A stretch of 64,000 nucleotides of DNA from Pseudobacter ginsenosidimutans (GTDB lineage: Bacteria; Bacteroidota; Bacteroidia; Chitinophagales; Chitinophagaceae): positions 1,612,001 to 1,676,000 of the forward strand of contig NZ_CP042431.1 in the NCBI RefSeq assembly GCF_007970185.1, given 5' to 3'. The notes beneath the pieces are model-generated. The model did no database searches. It had not been told where the DNA came from and was given only the letters and a program-made list of their open reading frames with translations. How positions within the stretch are numbered: position 1 is the stretch's first letter; every line of letters starts with the position of its first letter. The translations under genes and the position numbers were made by a program. Positions 1 to 8,119 of this stretch are shown here, piece after piece.

Positions 1-549
1 CAGCATACAGGCGCCGGCCAGCACATCCACCTCATTGCTTTCCTTCTCCGGCAGATGTCCCAGGTAATAACGGGCAAACACCCGCGAAACGGGGAACAGT
101 TTCGTCAATCCGCTCAACTTACAGAAAGACACCCAGGGTGTGGGAAACCCCCTCTTGCTTTCCGGTAAATATTTTCCGCCGCCATCCACCATTCTTACTC
201 CCATCGCTCCGAGGTCAGGCTGCCGTTGCATTTCGGCCAGGCATCGGGTAAAACTGTTCTCTTCCACAATGGTGTCGGGATTCAAAAAAAGGATGAACTC
301 TCCTTTACTCATTTGAACGGCCTGATTATTGGCCCGGCCGAAGCCACTGTTCTCGCGGTTCTCGATGAAGAATACAGAAGGGAATTTTGGACGAAGGTAT
401 TCCACACTTCCATCAGTGCTCTGGTTATCCACCACAATCACTTCGGCGGCTGCTTCACCCAATGCGGTAACAGCTTTCATTACGGAGCATAAACACTGCT
501 CCAGGAAGTACTTTACATTGTAATTGACGATGATTACAGACAAGCGCAT
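1..549 (-). CDS. Family 2 glycosyltransferase, N-terminal part (cut by window edge)
   Basis: The first 183 codons are open with no stop before the window edge, so only the N-terminal part is present. It begins MRLSVIIVNYNV, the first beta strand of a GT-A nucleotide-sugar binding fold. VDNQSTDG follows at about residues 40-47, and LNPDT, in the position of the metal-binding DxD motif, at about 89-93. This arrangement is typical of rhamnosyltransferase-like GT2 enzymes that transfer a sugar from a nucleotide donor at the cytoplasmic face during polysaccharide or glycolipid assembly. The acceptor cannot be told. It diverges from the phosphatase gene at 599 with only 49 bases between the two starts. 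Any C-terminal membrane segments would lie outside the window. Confidence 0.85.
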   Translation of the reverse strand, partial: MRLSVIIVNYNVKYFLEQCLCSVMKAVTALGEAAAEVIVVDNQSTDGSVEYLRPKFPSVFFIENRENSGFGRANNQAVQMSKGEFILFLNPDTIVEENSFTRCLAEMQRQPDLGAMGVRMVDGGGKYLPESKRGFPTPWVSFCKLSGLTKLFPVSRVFARYYLGHLPEKESNEVDVLAGACML

Positions 550-586
550 GATGGCACGAAAATAGCCAGAATCCTGAACAACAACT

Positions 587-594
587 TATCTTTG
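587..594 (+). promoter_or_regulatory. Bacteroidota -7 element (TATCTTTG) for the IMPase gene
   Basis: TATCTTTG matches the Bacteroidota primary-sigma consensus TAnnTTTG exactly. Only four bases separate its last G from the ATG at 599. If initiation occurs at the usual distance, the mRNA would start at or next to the start codon and be leaderless. No clear TTTG -33 element is seen at the expected distance upstream. Confidence 0.5.
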
Positions 595-598
595 CCGC

Positions 599-1375
599 AT
601 GTTAAAAGAAACCTTACTGAATGCCACCGAAGCGGGGGCTGCAGTGCTGCAACATTACTTCAACAGCAAAAACCTGCAAATAAGTCATAAAGAAGGGATC
701 AACAACCTGGTTACGGAAGCCGATCACGCTTCTGAAAAAGCCATCCTGGACAGTATCCGGGAATCTTTTCCCGATCATTTCATCCTCAGTGAGGAAACGG
801 GAGAGATCGTGATGGACAGTGAATACAAATGGATCATCGACCCCATCGATGGCACCATCAATTATGCCCACGGTATTCCCATCTGCTGCGTGTCCATCGG
901 ATTGGAACAAAGTGGAAAGATGATCATGGGCGCTGTATACAACCCATTCCTGAAAGAATTCTATTTTGCCGAAGCCGGTAAGGGAGCGATGCTCAACAGC
1001 CAGCAGATTGCTGTGAGTACAGAAACAGAAGTGTTGAAATCCTGCCTGGTGACCGGTTTCCCCTATACTTACCTGAACCAGCCAAATGGACCACTGGAAG
1101 CATTCGGAAGATTCATCCGCGCCGGTATTCCCGTTCGCCGTCTCGGCTCTGCAGCCATGGACCTCTGCTGGGTAGCCGCCGGAAGGTTCGACGGATTCTA
1201 TGAGCACAAACTACAGGCATGGGACAGCGCCGCCGGATTCCTCATTGTGGAAGAAGCCGGTGGAAAGGTCACCGACTTTACTGGAGCCTACTACAGTCCG
1301 CACCAGCCGCAGATTGTAGCTACCAATGGAAAGATCCACGACGAACTGCTGAAATGGATCAATGATCAGATCTAA
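599..1375 (+). CDS. Inositol monophosphatase family protein
   Basis: A 258-residue member of the lithium-sensitive, Mg-dependent phosphomonoesterase family, near the usual length of 260-270. The three signature metal sites are present: SEETG at 64-68, DPIDGT at 81-86 and WDSAAG at 208-213. Family members hydrolyse myo-inositol phosphates, but many bacterial ones act on 3'-phosphoadenosine 5'-phosphate, histidinol phosphate or fructose-1,6-bisphosphate. The substrate is not determined here. The enzyme is cytoplasmic, with no signal peptide. It is followed within 11 bases by thiL, and the two are probably co-transcribed. The ATG at 599 sits directly after a TATCTTTG promoter element. Confidence 0.9.
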   Translation: MLKETLLNATEAGAAVLQHYFNSKNLQISHKEGINNLVTEADHASEKAILDSIRESFPDHFILSEETGEIVMDSEYKWIIDPIDGTINYAHGIPICCVSIGLEQSGKMIMGAVYNPFLKEFYFAEAGKGAMLNSQQIAVSTETEVLKSCLVTGFPYTYLNQPNGPLEAFGRFIRAGIPVRRLGSAAMDLCWVAAGRFDGFYEHKLQAWDSAAGFLIVEEAGGKVTDFTGAYYSPHQPQIVATNGKIHDELLKWINDQI

Positions 1376-1385
1376 AAAAATTACC

Positions 1386-2426
1386 ATGAGCGAAGAACGT
1401 ATTGAAATAGCCGACCTGGGAGAATTCGGTCTCATCCGGCATCTCACCAAAAATATCGAGATCCATAATGCCTCCACTGTATTGGGTGTAGGCGACGACG
1501 CAGCCGTGATCGACCATTTCGGCAAACAGACCGTTGTTACCACCGATATGCTGATCGAAGGCGTGCACTTCGATCTGATGTATACTCCTCTCAAACACCT
1601 CGGCTACAAAGCCGTGGTGGTGAACCTTAGTGACATTTATGCCATGAATGCCACGCCCACACAGATCACCGTGAGCCTGGGCCTCAGCAATCGCATCAGC
1701 GTGCAGGCGCTGGATGAATTGTATGAAGGCATTTATGCAGCCTGTGATAAATATGGTGTTGACCTCGTAGGTGGAGATACCTGCTCCTCCCAGAAAGGTT
1801 TTATTATTTCGGTTACTGCTATCGGTGAGGTTACCCCCGGGAAATTCGTAAAAAGAAGCACCGCTCAAAAAGGCGATCTCATCTGCTGCAGCGGAGACCT
1901 CGGTGCAGCCTATGTAGGACTCCTTTTTCTCGAAAGGGAAAAACGCATCTTCCAGGAACACCCCGGTGTGCAACCAGACCTGGAAAATGAATCTTATGTG
2001 ATCGGCCGCCTGCTGAAACCAGAAGCACGGAAGGATATCATCGAATTCCTGGAGCAAAGCGAGATCATTCCCACTTCCATGATCGATGTGAGCGATGGGC
2101 TCAGCTCGGAGATCCTCCATATCTCCCAGCAAAGTGGCCTGGGCGTGAGATTGTATGAGGACAAGATTCCCATTTCGGAAGACATGAAGCGCGCGGCTTT
2201 TAAATTCGAAATCGATCCCACAGCCTGCGCACTCAGCGGCGGCGAGGATTATGAACTCCTCTTCACGCTCCAACAATCAGAATACGACAAACTCGTTCTT
2301 AATGAACAGATCAGCGTTATCGGTTACATGACGGAACCCGAAGAAGGCGCAAAGATCATTACCAAAGGTGGCCACACGCATGATATCACAGCCCAGGGCT
2401 GGAATGCGTTCAAAGGCCGGCAATAA
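1386..2426 (+). CDS. thiL: Thiamine-monophosphate kinase
   Basis: A 346-residue protein that phosphorylates thiamine monophosphate to thiamine diphosphate, the last step of cofactor synthesis. It has the AIR-synthase/ThiL fold with the N-terminal LGVGDDAAV nucleotide/metal motif at about 33-41, the NLSDIYAM stretch, GGDT and a C-terminal SGGEDYELLF. The ATG at 1386 (MSEERIEI) is preferred. An in-frame ATG at 1362 would add eight unconserved residues and overlap the preceding gene by 14 bases. The gene sits between the phosphatase and an S41 protease with very short gaps, consistent with one operon. No TPP riboswitch is visible in front of it. Confidence 0.93.
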   Translation: MSEERIEIADLGEFGLIRHLTKNIEIHNASTVLGVGDDAAVIDHFGKQTVVTTDMLIEGVHFDLMYTPLKHLGYKAVVVNLSDIYAMNATPTQITVSLGLSNRISVQALDELYEGIYAACDKYGVDLVGGDTCSSQKGFIISVTAIGEVTPGKFVKRSTAQKGDLICCSGDLGAAYVGLLFLEREKRIFQEHPGVQPDLENESYVIGRLLKPEARKDIIEFLEQSEIIPTSMIDVSDGLSSEILHISQQSGLGVRLYEDKIPISEDMKRAAFKFEIDPTACALSGGEDYELLFTLQQSEYDKLVLNEQISVIGYMTEPEEGAKIITKGGHTHDITAQGWNAFKGRQ

Positions 2427-2437
2427 AAGTGACCCGT

Positions 2438-4006
2438 ATGCTGAACCGGATGGCTGTTTTGTTGCTGGGAATAACTGCGCTGCTGTTCGCCAGTTGTTCC
2501 TCTTCCAGGAAAACGTTTGATCCTGACAGAAAGTTTGCACCCGATAAACTGCAAAAGGATTTTACCCTGTTCAGGAATATCCTGGAAGAAAACCATCCCA
2601 GTTTGTATTGGTTCACACCCAAAGACAGTATGGACCTGTACTTCGATAATGGCTTCCGCCTACTGACGGACTCCATGACCGAACCGGCATTCCGGAACCT
2701 GCTGTCTACCATCACTTCAAAGATCCGATGCGGCCATACCTCCATGCGGTATTCCAAAAGATATACCGACTGGCTGGATACGGCCCGGCTCCGCATGTTC
2801 CCCTTTACTGTAAAGGTCTGGGGACCGGATTCCCTGGCTGTGACGGCTACACTTAACCGAAAAGATTCGCTTTTAAAAAGAGGAACAGTGGTTACGGCTA
2901 TTGATGGCCGTGATATAGCGCAGATCATCGATACTTTTACCAATTACCTGCAAAGCGATGGTAATATCATTACCGGTAAGTACCAGATGATGAGCAACCG
3001 CAATTCATTTGGCAATCTCTACCGCGTAGTGTATGGCATCCCCGAAAAGGTAAGAATAGATTATATCGATAGTAACGGGTTGCCACAATCCGCCATGATA
3101 GCGGCTTTCGACCCACCTCCAACGGTTAAGCGAAAAGAAAAAGCCGAAGCAGATACATCAAAGCGGCTTCCGGCCCCGGGAACACCTACGCCCAAACCTC
3201 CGAAGGATGTTCCCAAAGCAGTCAGCCTCAACGCCAACAGGAACCTGCAGATCGATACTACATTGAAGTCGGCCTACATGACGCTCAATACTTTTTCCAT
3301 GGGCAGCCGCTTACGTGGATTCTTTCGCCGCAGTTTCCGGGAAATGAAGAAAAGGGAGATCAAATACCTGGTGGTGGATGTTCGTAATAATGGCGGAGGC
3401 GATGCAGGCAACTCAACTTTGCTCACGAAATATATTTCGAAGAAGAAATTCAAGCTGGCTGATTCATTGTACACCAATAAGCGAAGCAGCCATTATGGAA
3501 AACATATCGAATTGCAGCCGCTGTACTGGTTATGGACTTTGTTTGTGACCCATAAGGAGGAGGATGGAAATTTTCATTTTGGTTTCTTCGAGCGTCATTA
3601 CTACAAACCGAAGCGACGGCTTCATTATGATGGTCAGGTGTATATTCTTACCGGTGGGAATTCATTTTCCGCCACAACGCTTTTTGCGAAAGCCATACAA
3701 GGCCAATCCAATGTAACGATCGTGGGAGAAGAAACCGGCGGCGGCGCTTATGGCAATACCGCCTGGATGATCCCGGATGTAACATTACCGAATACGCATA
3801 TACGTTTCCGTTTGCCAAGATTCCGGTTGGTGATGGATAGTACACTGGCGAAACAAGGCAGGGGAATTATGCCGGATATTGAAGTGGGATACAATAGCTA
3901 TTTCATCAAGCGTGGCGTAGACCCTAAGCTGGGCGTGGTTTACAGGATCATCAGGGATAGAGCGAGAATGGAAAAGGAGATGGATGGAATGAAGGGAGGG
4001 AAATAG
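2438..4006 (+). CDS. S41 family (C-terminal processing-like) peptidase, lipoprotein
   Basis: A 522-residue envelope protein starting MLNRMAVLLLGITALLFASC, with a lipoprotein signal ending at Cys20, so it is probably anchored in a membrane facing the periplasm. The C-terminal half is a peptidase S41 core with VVDVRNNGGGD, then GGNSFSATTLF, in which Ser411 is the likely nucleophile, then GEETGGGAYG. No convincing PDZ domain is seen before it. A proline/lysine-rich linker lies at about residues 230-270. A GTG at 2429 in frame would add three residues, and the ATG is preferred. It is the last gene of the IMPase-thiL run. The substrate is unknown. S41 enzymes trim or degrade extracytoplasmic proteins. 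Confidence 0.87.
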   Translation: MLNRMAVLLLGITALLFASCSSSRKTFDPDRKFAPDKLQKDFTLFRNILEENHPSLYWFTPKDSMDLYFDNGFRLLTDSMTEPAFRNLLSTITSKIRCGHTSMRYSKRYTDWLDTARLRMFPFTVKVWGPDSLAVTATLNRKDSLLKRGTVVTAIDGRDIAQIIDTFTNYLQSDGNIITGKYQMMSNRNSFGNLYRVVYGIPEKVRIDYIDSNGLPQSAMIAAFDPPPTVKRKEKAEADTSKRLPAPGTPTPKPPKDVPKAVSLNANRNLQIDTTLKSAYMTLNTFSMGSRLRGFFRRSFREMKKREIKYLVVDVRNNGGGDAGNSTLLTKYISKKKFKLADSLYTNKRSSHYGKHIELQPLYWLWTLFVTHKEEDGNFHFGFFERHYYKPKRRLHYDGQVYILTGGNSFSATTLFAKAIQGQSNVTIVGEETGGGAYGNTAWMIPDVTLPNTHIRFRLPRFRLVMDSTLAKQGRGIMPDIEVGYNSYFIKRGVDPKLGVVYRIIRDRARMEKEMDGMKGGK

Positions 4007-4069
4007 ACACTTATATTTCCTCACCTCCGGCGAATAACACGCTGCCGCAGAGCAAACCTCTTATTTATA

Positions 4070-4867
4070 TTACGTCAACAAATTGAATTCATCCCCATCC
4101 TGCAGGAAAGGCAATTTCGTTCTGACATCATTTAATGTATCACGCTTAAGCGTAATCGTAATAATTCCCTGGTCATGCACTATTGTTTCCATGATGGCAC
4201 CCATCGGATCCACCACCATGCTATCTCCACTGTGATAGATTTCATTTCCATCATTTCCTACCCGATTAACTCCCGCTACGAAGCATTGGTTCTCGATGGC
4301 CCTTGCCTGCAGTAAAGTTTTCCAGGCGTGGTTCCTGCGTTCGGGCCAGTTGGCCACATAGACCAACAGATCATATTCCGGCGATCCATCTTCTGTATCC
4401 GGCGACTGGCGCGCCCATACAGGGAATCGCAGATCATAGCAAACCATGAGATTCACTTTCCAGCCGTTCACCGCCGCAATCAATCTTTTGCTGCCCGGCG
4501 CATAATGTTCATGTTCATTCGCGTAAGCGAATAGATGTCTTTTATCATAAAAGCCCAGTTGGCCATTCGGTAACATCCAGACCAGGCGGTTATGGTAATT
4601 TCCTTCTTCTTCGATCATCAGGCTGCCGGCCAGGATCACTTTGCGTGAAGCGGATACACGTTTCATCCACTCAACAGTAGGCCCATGCATGGTTTCAGCC
4701 AGGGTTTCTGGTTTCATACTGAAGCCCGTGCTGAACATTTCCGGCAACAGAACGATATGTGTTTTTTCCTTGATACCATTGATCTTCTCCCCAAACATGG
4801 CCAGGTTGGCATTCTTGTCTTCCCAATGAAGATCAGACTGGATCAATGATATGATGAGATCAGACAT
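4070..4867 (-). CDS. Carbon-nitrogen hydrolase (omega-amidase/YafV-like)
   Basis: A 265-residue nitrilase-superfamily enzyme. The Glu-Lys-Cys triad is visible: Glu43 in LLPEMFSTGFSM, Lys109 in FYDKRHLFA and Cys143 in VCYDLRFPVW. The FSTGFSM stretch and the overall length resemble omega-amidases of the YafV/Nit2 type, which hydrolyse 2-oxoglutaramate or 2-oxosuccinamate to the keto acid plus ammonia. The enzyme is cytoplasmic. The start is placed at ATG 4867 (MSDLIISLIQ). The longer reading from 4912 adds an unconserved leader. It lies 57 bases downstream of the glycosidase gene on the same strand and may be transcribed with it, though no functional link is obvious. The exact amide substrate is an inference. 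Confidence 0.88.
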   Translation of the reverse strand: MSDLIISLIQSDLHWEDKNANLAMFGEKINGIKEKTHIVLLPEMFSTGFSMKPETLAETMHGPTVEWMKRVSASRKVILAGSLMIEEEGNYHNRLVWMLPNGQLGFYDKRHLFAYANEHEHYAPGSKRLIAAVNGWKVNLMVCYDLRFPVWARQSPDTEDGSPEYDLLVYVANWPERRNHAWKTLLQARAIENQCFVAGVNRVGNDGNEIYHSGDSMVVDPMGAIMETIVHDQGIITITLKRDTLNDVRTKLPFLQDGDEFNLLT

Positions 4868-4924
4868 GTAATGATTTTTAAGATTGGTGCACTTACCTGA
4901 ATTAAGCCGCAATAAAGTTACAGC

Positions 4925-7534
4925 TTATGACAGTTCCCGGATCAGTGAAGCCACCAGTGCTGTCCAGCCGGCCTGGTGCGAAGCGCCGAGGCCCGTGCCA
5001 TTGTCGCCATGAAAATATTCATAAAATAAGACCAGTCGCTCATTATGTGGTTGCTGGTAGAACCAGTTGTAATTACCATAGAGCGGTCGGTTGCCTGCTT
5101 CATCCTTTTCGAATAATCCCACGAGCCGGGCTGCAAGTGCATCCGCTACCTGGTTCAGGTTCATTTGTTGTCCGGATCCCGTTGGAAATTCCACCATCAG
5201 ATCGTCTCCATAAAAACTACCGAAGCGGCGGATACTCGAAATGATGATATAATTGATCGGCATCCACACCGGTCCGCGCCAGTTGGAATTTCCACCATAA
5301 AAATCAGAAGTGGAATCGCCGGGATCATATTGAATATGGTATTCGATATTCTCGATTTGAATCTTATAGGGATGATCTTTATGGAATTTGCTGAGCGCCC
5401 GGATACCGCCATCAGAAAGGAATTGGGCCTCATCCAGCAAACGCTGGAGAAGCAATACCAGTTTATCGCGGGGCACCAATGATAACAGTATCTCATCTCC
5501 TTCTTTCTTCTCTTCATTGGGCCAGAACCTTCCGTTCTTCAGCCGGTAATTTTCAAACCAGGAAATCCTTTTCTTGAAGTCAGCGAGTTTGTCAAGATTT
5601 TTCTTTTCGATAATGGAAACAGCAAAAAGGGATGTAAGTCCAACTATGGAATGAACACGCAAATGCAGTGGCGACGAGCCTGCAAGCGACAAAGTATCAT
5701 AATAGAATCCATCTTCCGCATTCCACATGCCCTGTATATTCAGCGCTTCTGCTATCAGTACGAAATGTTCGAAGAAGCGGGTAGCCGTATCTTCAAACGC
5801 ATCATCCTTCATGGCAATTTCCAATGCCATGTCCATCATGTTCAGCGCATACATGCCCATCCAACTGGTGCCATCGGCCTGTTCCAGTTGCATGGCGCCG
5901 GGGATCACACTGCTGCGATTGAATACTCCGATATTATCAAGACCCAGGAACCCCCCTTCGAACATATTGTTTCCATTGGGATCTTTCCGGTTGATCCACC
6001 ACGTGAAATTGACGATCAGTTTCTGGAAGGCGCGTTTGAGAAAAGTGATATCTCCTTTTCCTGTTTTCTCTTTTTCTATTCTGTACACCTGCAACGCAGC
6101 CCAGGCCTGCACGGGTGGGTTCACATCACTGAAGTTCCATTCGTATGCGGGTATCTGGCCGTCTGGCTTCATGTACCATTCGCGCATGATCAGCGTGAGC
6201 TGGTGCTTGGCGAAAGTAGGGTCTATCATAGCCATTGGAATACACTGAAAAGCCAGGTCCCATGCGGCATACCAGGGATACTCCCATTTGTCAGGCATAG
6301 CGATAATATCCTGGTTTTTGAGATGCTTCCAGTCGTGATTCCTTCCGGTGAGTTTGGCCGGATTCACCGGAGTGATGCCATCGGTGCTGGTGAGCCATTT
6401 TTCCACATCGAAATGATAGAACTGCTTATTCCATAATAATCCGGCCAGCGCCTGACGCTGAATATTCCTCGTATGTGGATTGGTGTTAGCAGACAATACT
6501 GTATTGTAAAATGTATCTGCCTCCTCTTTCCGGTAACGGAAGATATCAGTAAAACCAGGACCGAACGGGCTTTCCAGCATTTTATGACTTAACCTGCAAT
6601 AGATGATGCGCGAGCCATGCCCTTCGATCTGGTATTTGTACACCGGCGCAAAACGCGTTCCTGTTTTCTTATTTTGCAGGGCTTCCAAATTTTCGCCTTT
6701 GATCACTGCATCATGGAATGCATCTTTTGTGAAGATGCTGGTATTGGGCAGGGCCGCAACTTTCTGGAGATTGGTCTCATTCTCCGTCATGAGCCCATCA
6801 GCGGGCGGCTGGAAATAGAAATAATAAGAGCCAAGCCTGGAATGGTTGGCTTTTACGGAACCTTTGTCCCTCCTGGTGATGGTTGGTTTTTTTTCCGACT
6901 CATCGGACTGCCAGCGGTTGTAGAACCACAACATGGGTAGTACCGTGATGCCCGCAGCCTCGTGATATCGATTGCTGATTTCTATTTTTATACAAATATC
7001 TTTTGCATTCTCCTTTGCATAGGTGATATGCACATCGAAGTACTGGTTATTGTTGAAAACGCCTGTGTCAAGAATCTCATATTCCGGTTCCAGTTTGGAA
7101 CGGCGCTTGTTTTCTTCAATCAGCTGATCGTATGGGAATGCCTGTTGCGGATATTTATAGAGATACTCCATATAATAATGTGTAGGCACATTATCCAGGT
7201 GGTAGTACAATTCTTTCACATCCTCCCCGTGATTGCCCTGGTAATTGCCCAGGCCAAAGAGCCGTTCTTTCAGGATCTTATCTTTTCCGTTCCAGAGCGC
7301 TACGGCAAAACAGAGATTTTGAAAGAAATCGGAAATGCCACCCAGGCCGTCTTCGCCCCAGAGATAGGCCCGGCTATGGGAATGATCGAATGGAAAATAA
7401 TTCCAGGCGTCATTGTTAAGGCTATAGTCTTCCCGAACTGTGCCCCATTGACGCTCGCTGAGATAGGGGCCCCACTGTTCGAGGGGTATTTTTTTGGTGG
7501 CGTTGACTGATAATCGTTGGTGTTCGGCTGTCAT
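4925..7534 (-). CDS. GH63/MGH1-like glycoside hydrolase
   Basis: An 869-residue protein without a signal peptide, resembling bacterial and yeast-type large glucosidases of family GH63 and mannosylglycerate-hydrolase-like proteins with an (alpha/alpha)6 barrel. Visible landmarks are the N-terminal RQWGTVREDYS region, the catalytic-domain entry KWEYPWYAAWDLAF with an acidic residue near the middle of the protein, RGPVWMPINY and the C-terminal FYEYFHGDNG. This last stretch is typical of family GH63 proteins. The probable role is cytoplasmic hydrolysis of an alpha-linked gluco- or manno-oligosaccharide or glycoside, with the substrate unknown. ATG 7534 (MTAEHQRLS) is preferred over the upstream codon at 7558. 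Two minus-strand hairpins lie upstream at 7620-7746. Confidence 0.82.
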   Translation of the reverse strand: MTAEHQRLSVNATKKIPLEQWGPYLSERQWGTVREDYSLNNDAWNYFPFDHSHSRAYLWGEDGLGGISDFFQNLCFAVALWNGKDKILKERLFGLGNYQGNHGEDVKELYYHLDNVPTHYYMEYLYKYPQQAFPYDQLIEENKRRSKLEPEYEILDTGVFNNNQYFDVHITYAKENAKDICIKIEISNRYHEAAGITVLPMLWFYNRWQSDESEKKPTITRRDKGSVKANHSRLGSYYFYFQPPADGLMTENETNLQKVAALPNTSIFTKDAFHDAVIKGENLEALQNKKTGTRFAPVYKYQIEGHGSRIIYCRLSHKMLESPFGPGFTDIFRYRKEEADTFYNTVLSANTNPHTRNIQRQALAGLLWNKQFYHFDVEKWLTSTDGITPVNPAKLTGRNHDWKHLKNQDIIAMPDKWEYPWYAAWDLAFQCIPMAMIDPTFAKHQLTLIMREWYMKPDGQIPAYEWNFSDVNPPVQAWAALQVYRIEKEKTGKGDITFLKRAFQKLIVNFTWWINRKDPNGNNMFEGGFLGLDNIGVFNRSSVIPGAMQLEQADGTSWMGMYALNMMDMALEIAMKDDAFEDTATRFFEHFVLIAEALNIQGMWNAEDGFYYDTLSLAGSSPLHLRVHSIVGLTSLFAVSIIEKKNLDKLADFKKRISWFENYRLKNGRFWPNEEKKEGDEILLSLVPRDKLVLLLQRLLDEAQFLSDGGIRALSKFHKDHPYKIQIENIEYHIQYDPGDSTSDFYGGNSNWRGPVWMPINYIIISSIRRFGSFYGDDLMVEFPTGSGQQMNLNQVADALAARLVGLFEKDEAGNRPLYGNYNWFYQQPHNERLVLFYEYFHGDNGTGLGASHQAGWTALVASLIRELS

Positions 7535-7619
7535 AACAGAAAATCTTAATATAAACAAAATGCAGGCAATCGATAGTCAACACTAAGTGTAGCATGAAAT
7601 TAAGGGATTACCGGAAAGC

Positions 7620-7646
7620 AAAAAAGCCTTCCGTTTTGCGGAAGGC
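7620..7646 (-). terminator. Intrinsic terminator-like hairpin upstream of the glycosidase
   Basis: A perfect 8-bp stem (7626-7633 with 7639-7646, loop of five) is followed on the minus strand by six T. It lies 86 bases upstream of the glycosidase start, where no gene reads into it from the right on this strand. It may therefore terminate a small RNA or act as a leader attenuator. Confidence 0.6.
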
Positions 7647-7711
7647 CCTTTGCCCAAACTAAACTATTCCTATTACTACTATTTGCAGAAGAACAACGGA
7701 GACGAAATGGT

Positions 7712-7746
7712 AAAAAAATCAGAGTGCCGGACACCCTCACCGGCAC
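7712..7746 (-). terminator. Second terminator-like hairpin on the minus strand
   Basis: A 7-bp GC-rich stem (GTGCCGG at 7724-7730 with CCGGCAC at 7740-7746) is followed on the minus strand by TCTGA and seven T. It stands about 80 bases upstream of the hairpin at 7620-7646 on the same strand. The remaining sequence from 7747 to 8058 shows no convincing gene. Confidence 0.5.
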
Positions 7747-8058
7747 CCTGTTATCGCACAAATTCATTCCCACATAAAACCTCGCTTGCCTGTTATAGCT
7801 ATTTTCTCAAATGAGGCCTGGACCTGTTGGTTGTAAAGGATCCAAACTAATCTGTTTATGTTGCGATCGAGCAATTGTCTGTATCATTAATTCCATTGCA
7901 AAAATGCAAACTCCTGCAAAATCCTGCAATAGCATAATGATGTGAGATTTGGCGCCAACAAGCGTTAGTATATGGGTGGCCGTTATCATGATCATCCCAT
8001 TTTGCCTCACATATTTTCCATTTATCAGCAATTTTCGAATGGTTTACCACTAACTGGT

Positions 8059-8076
8059 ACCACATATTTATGTGGT
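8059..8076. promoter_or_regulatory. Inverted repeat upstream of the sensor kinase
   Basis: ACCACAT and ATGTGGT form a perfect 7-bp inverted repeat with a four-base spacer. It lies about 40 bases before a TACTTTTG promoter-like element at 8115-8122. This is the size and position of a binding site for a dimeric regulator, possibly the LuxR-type response regulator encoded two genes on. That assignment is inference. Confidence 0.35.
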
Positions 8077-8119
8077 TTTGCTTCCCAAAACCGTGGGAAA
8101 AAATTATCATTGAGTACTT

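Noticed and set aside
5651-6436. Long antisense open frames over genes, for example opposite the glycosidase and the IMPase gene
   Set aside because: They mirror strong coding regions on the other strand and have no start signals or protein-like composition.
7590-7780. A 55-codon minus-strand frame running through both hairpins upstream of the glycosidase
   Set aside because: It reads through two terminator-like stems, its composition is unlike a protein, and no start signal is convincing.
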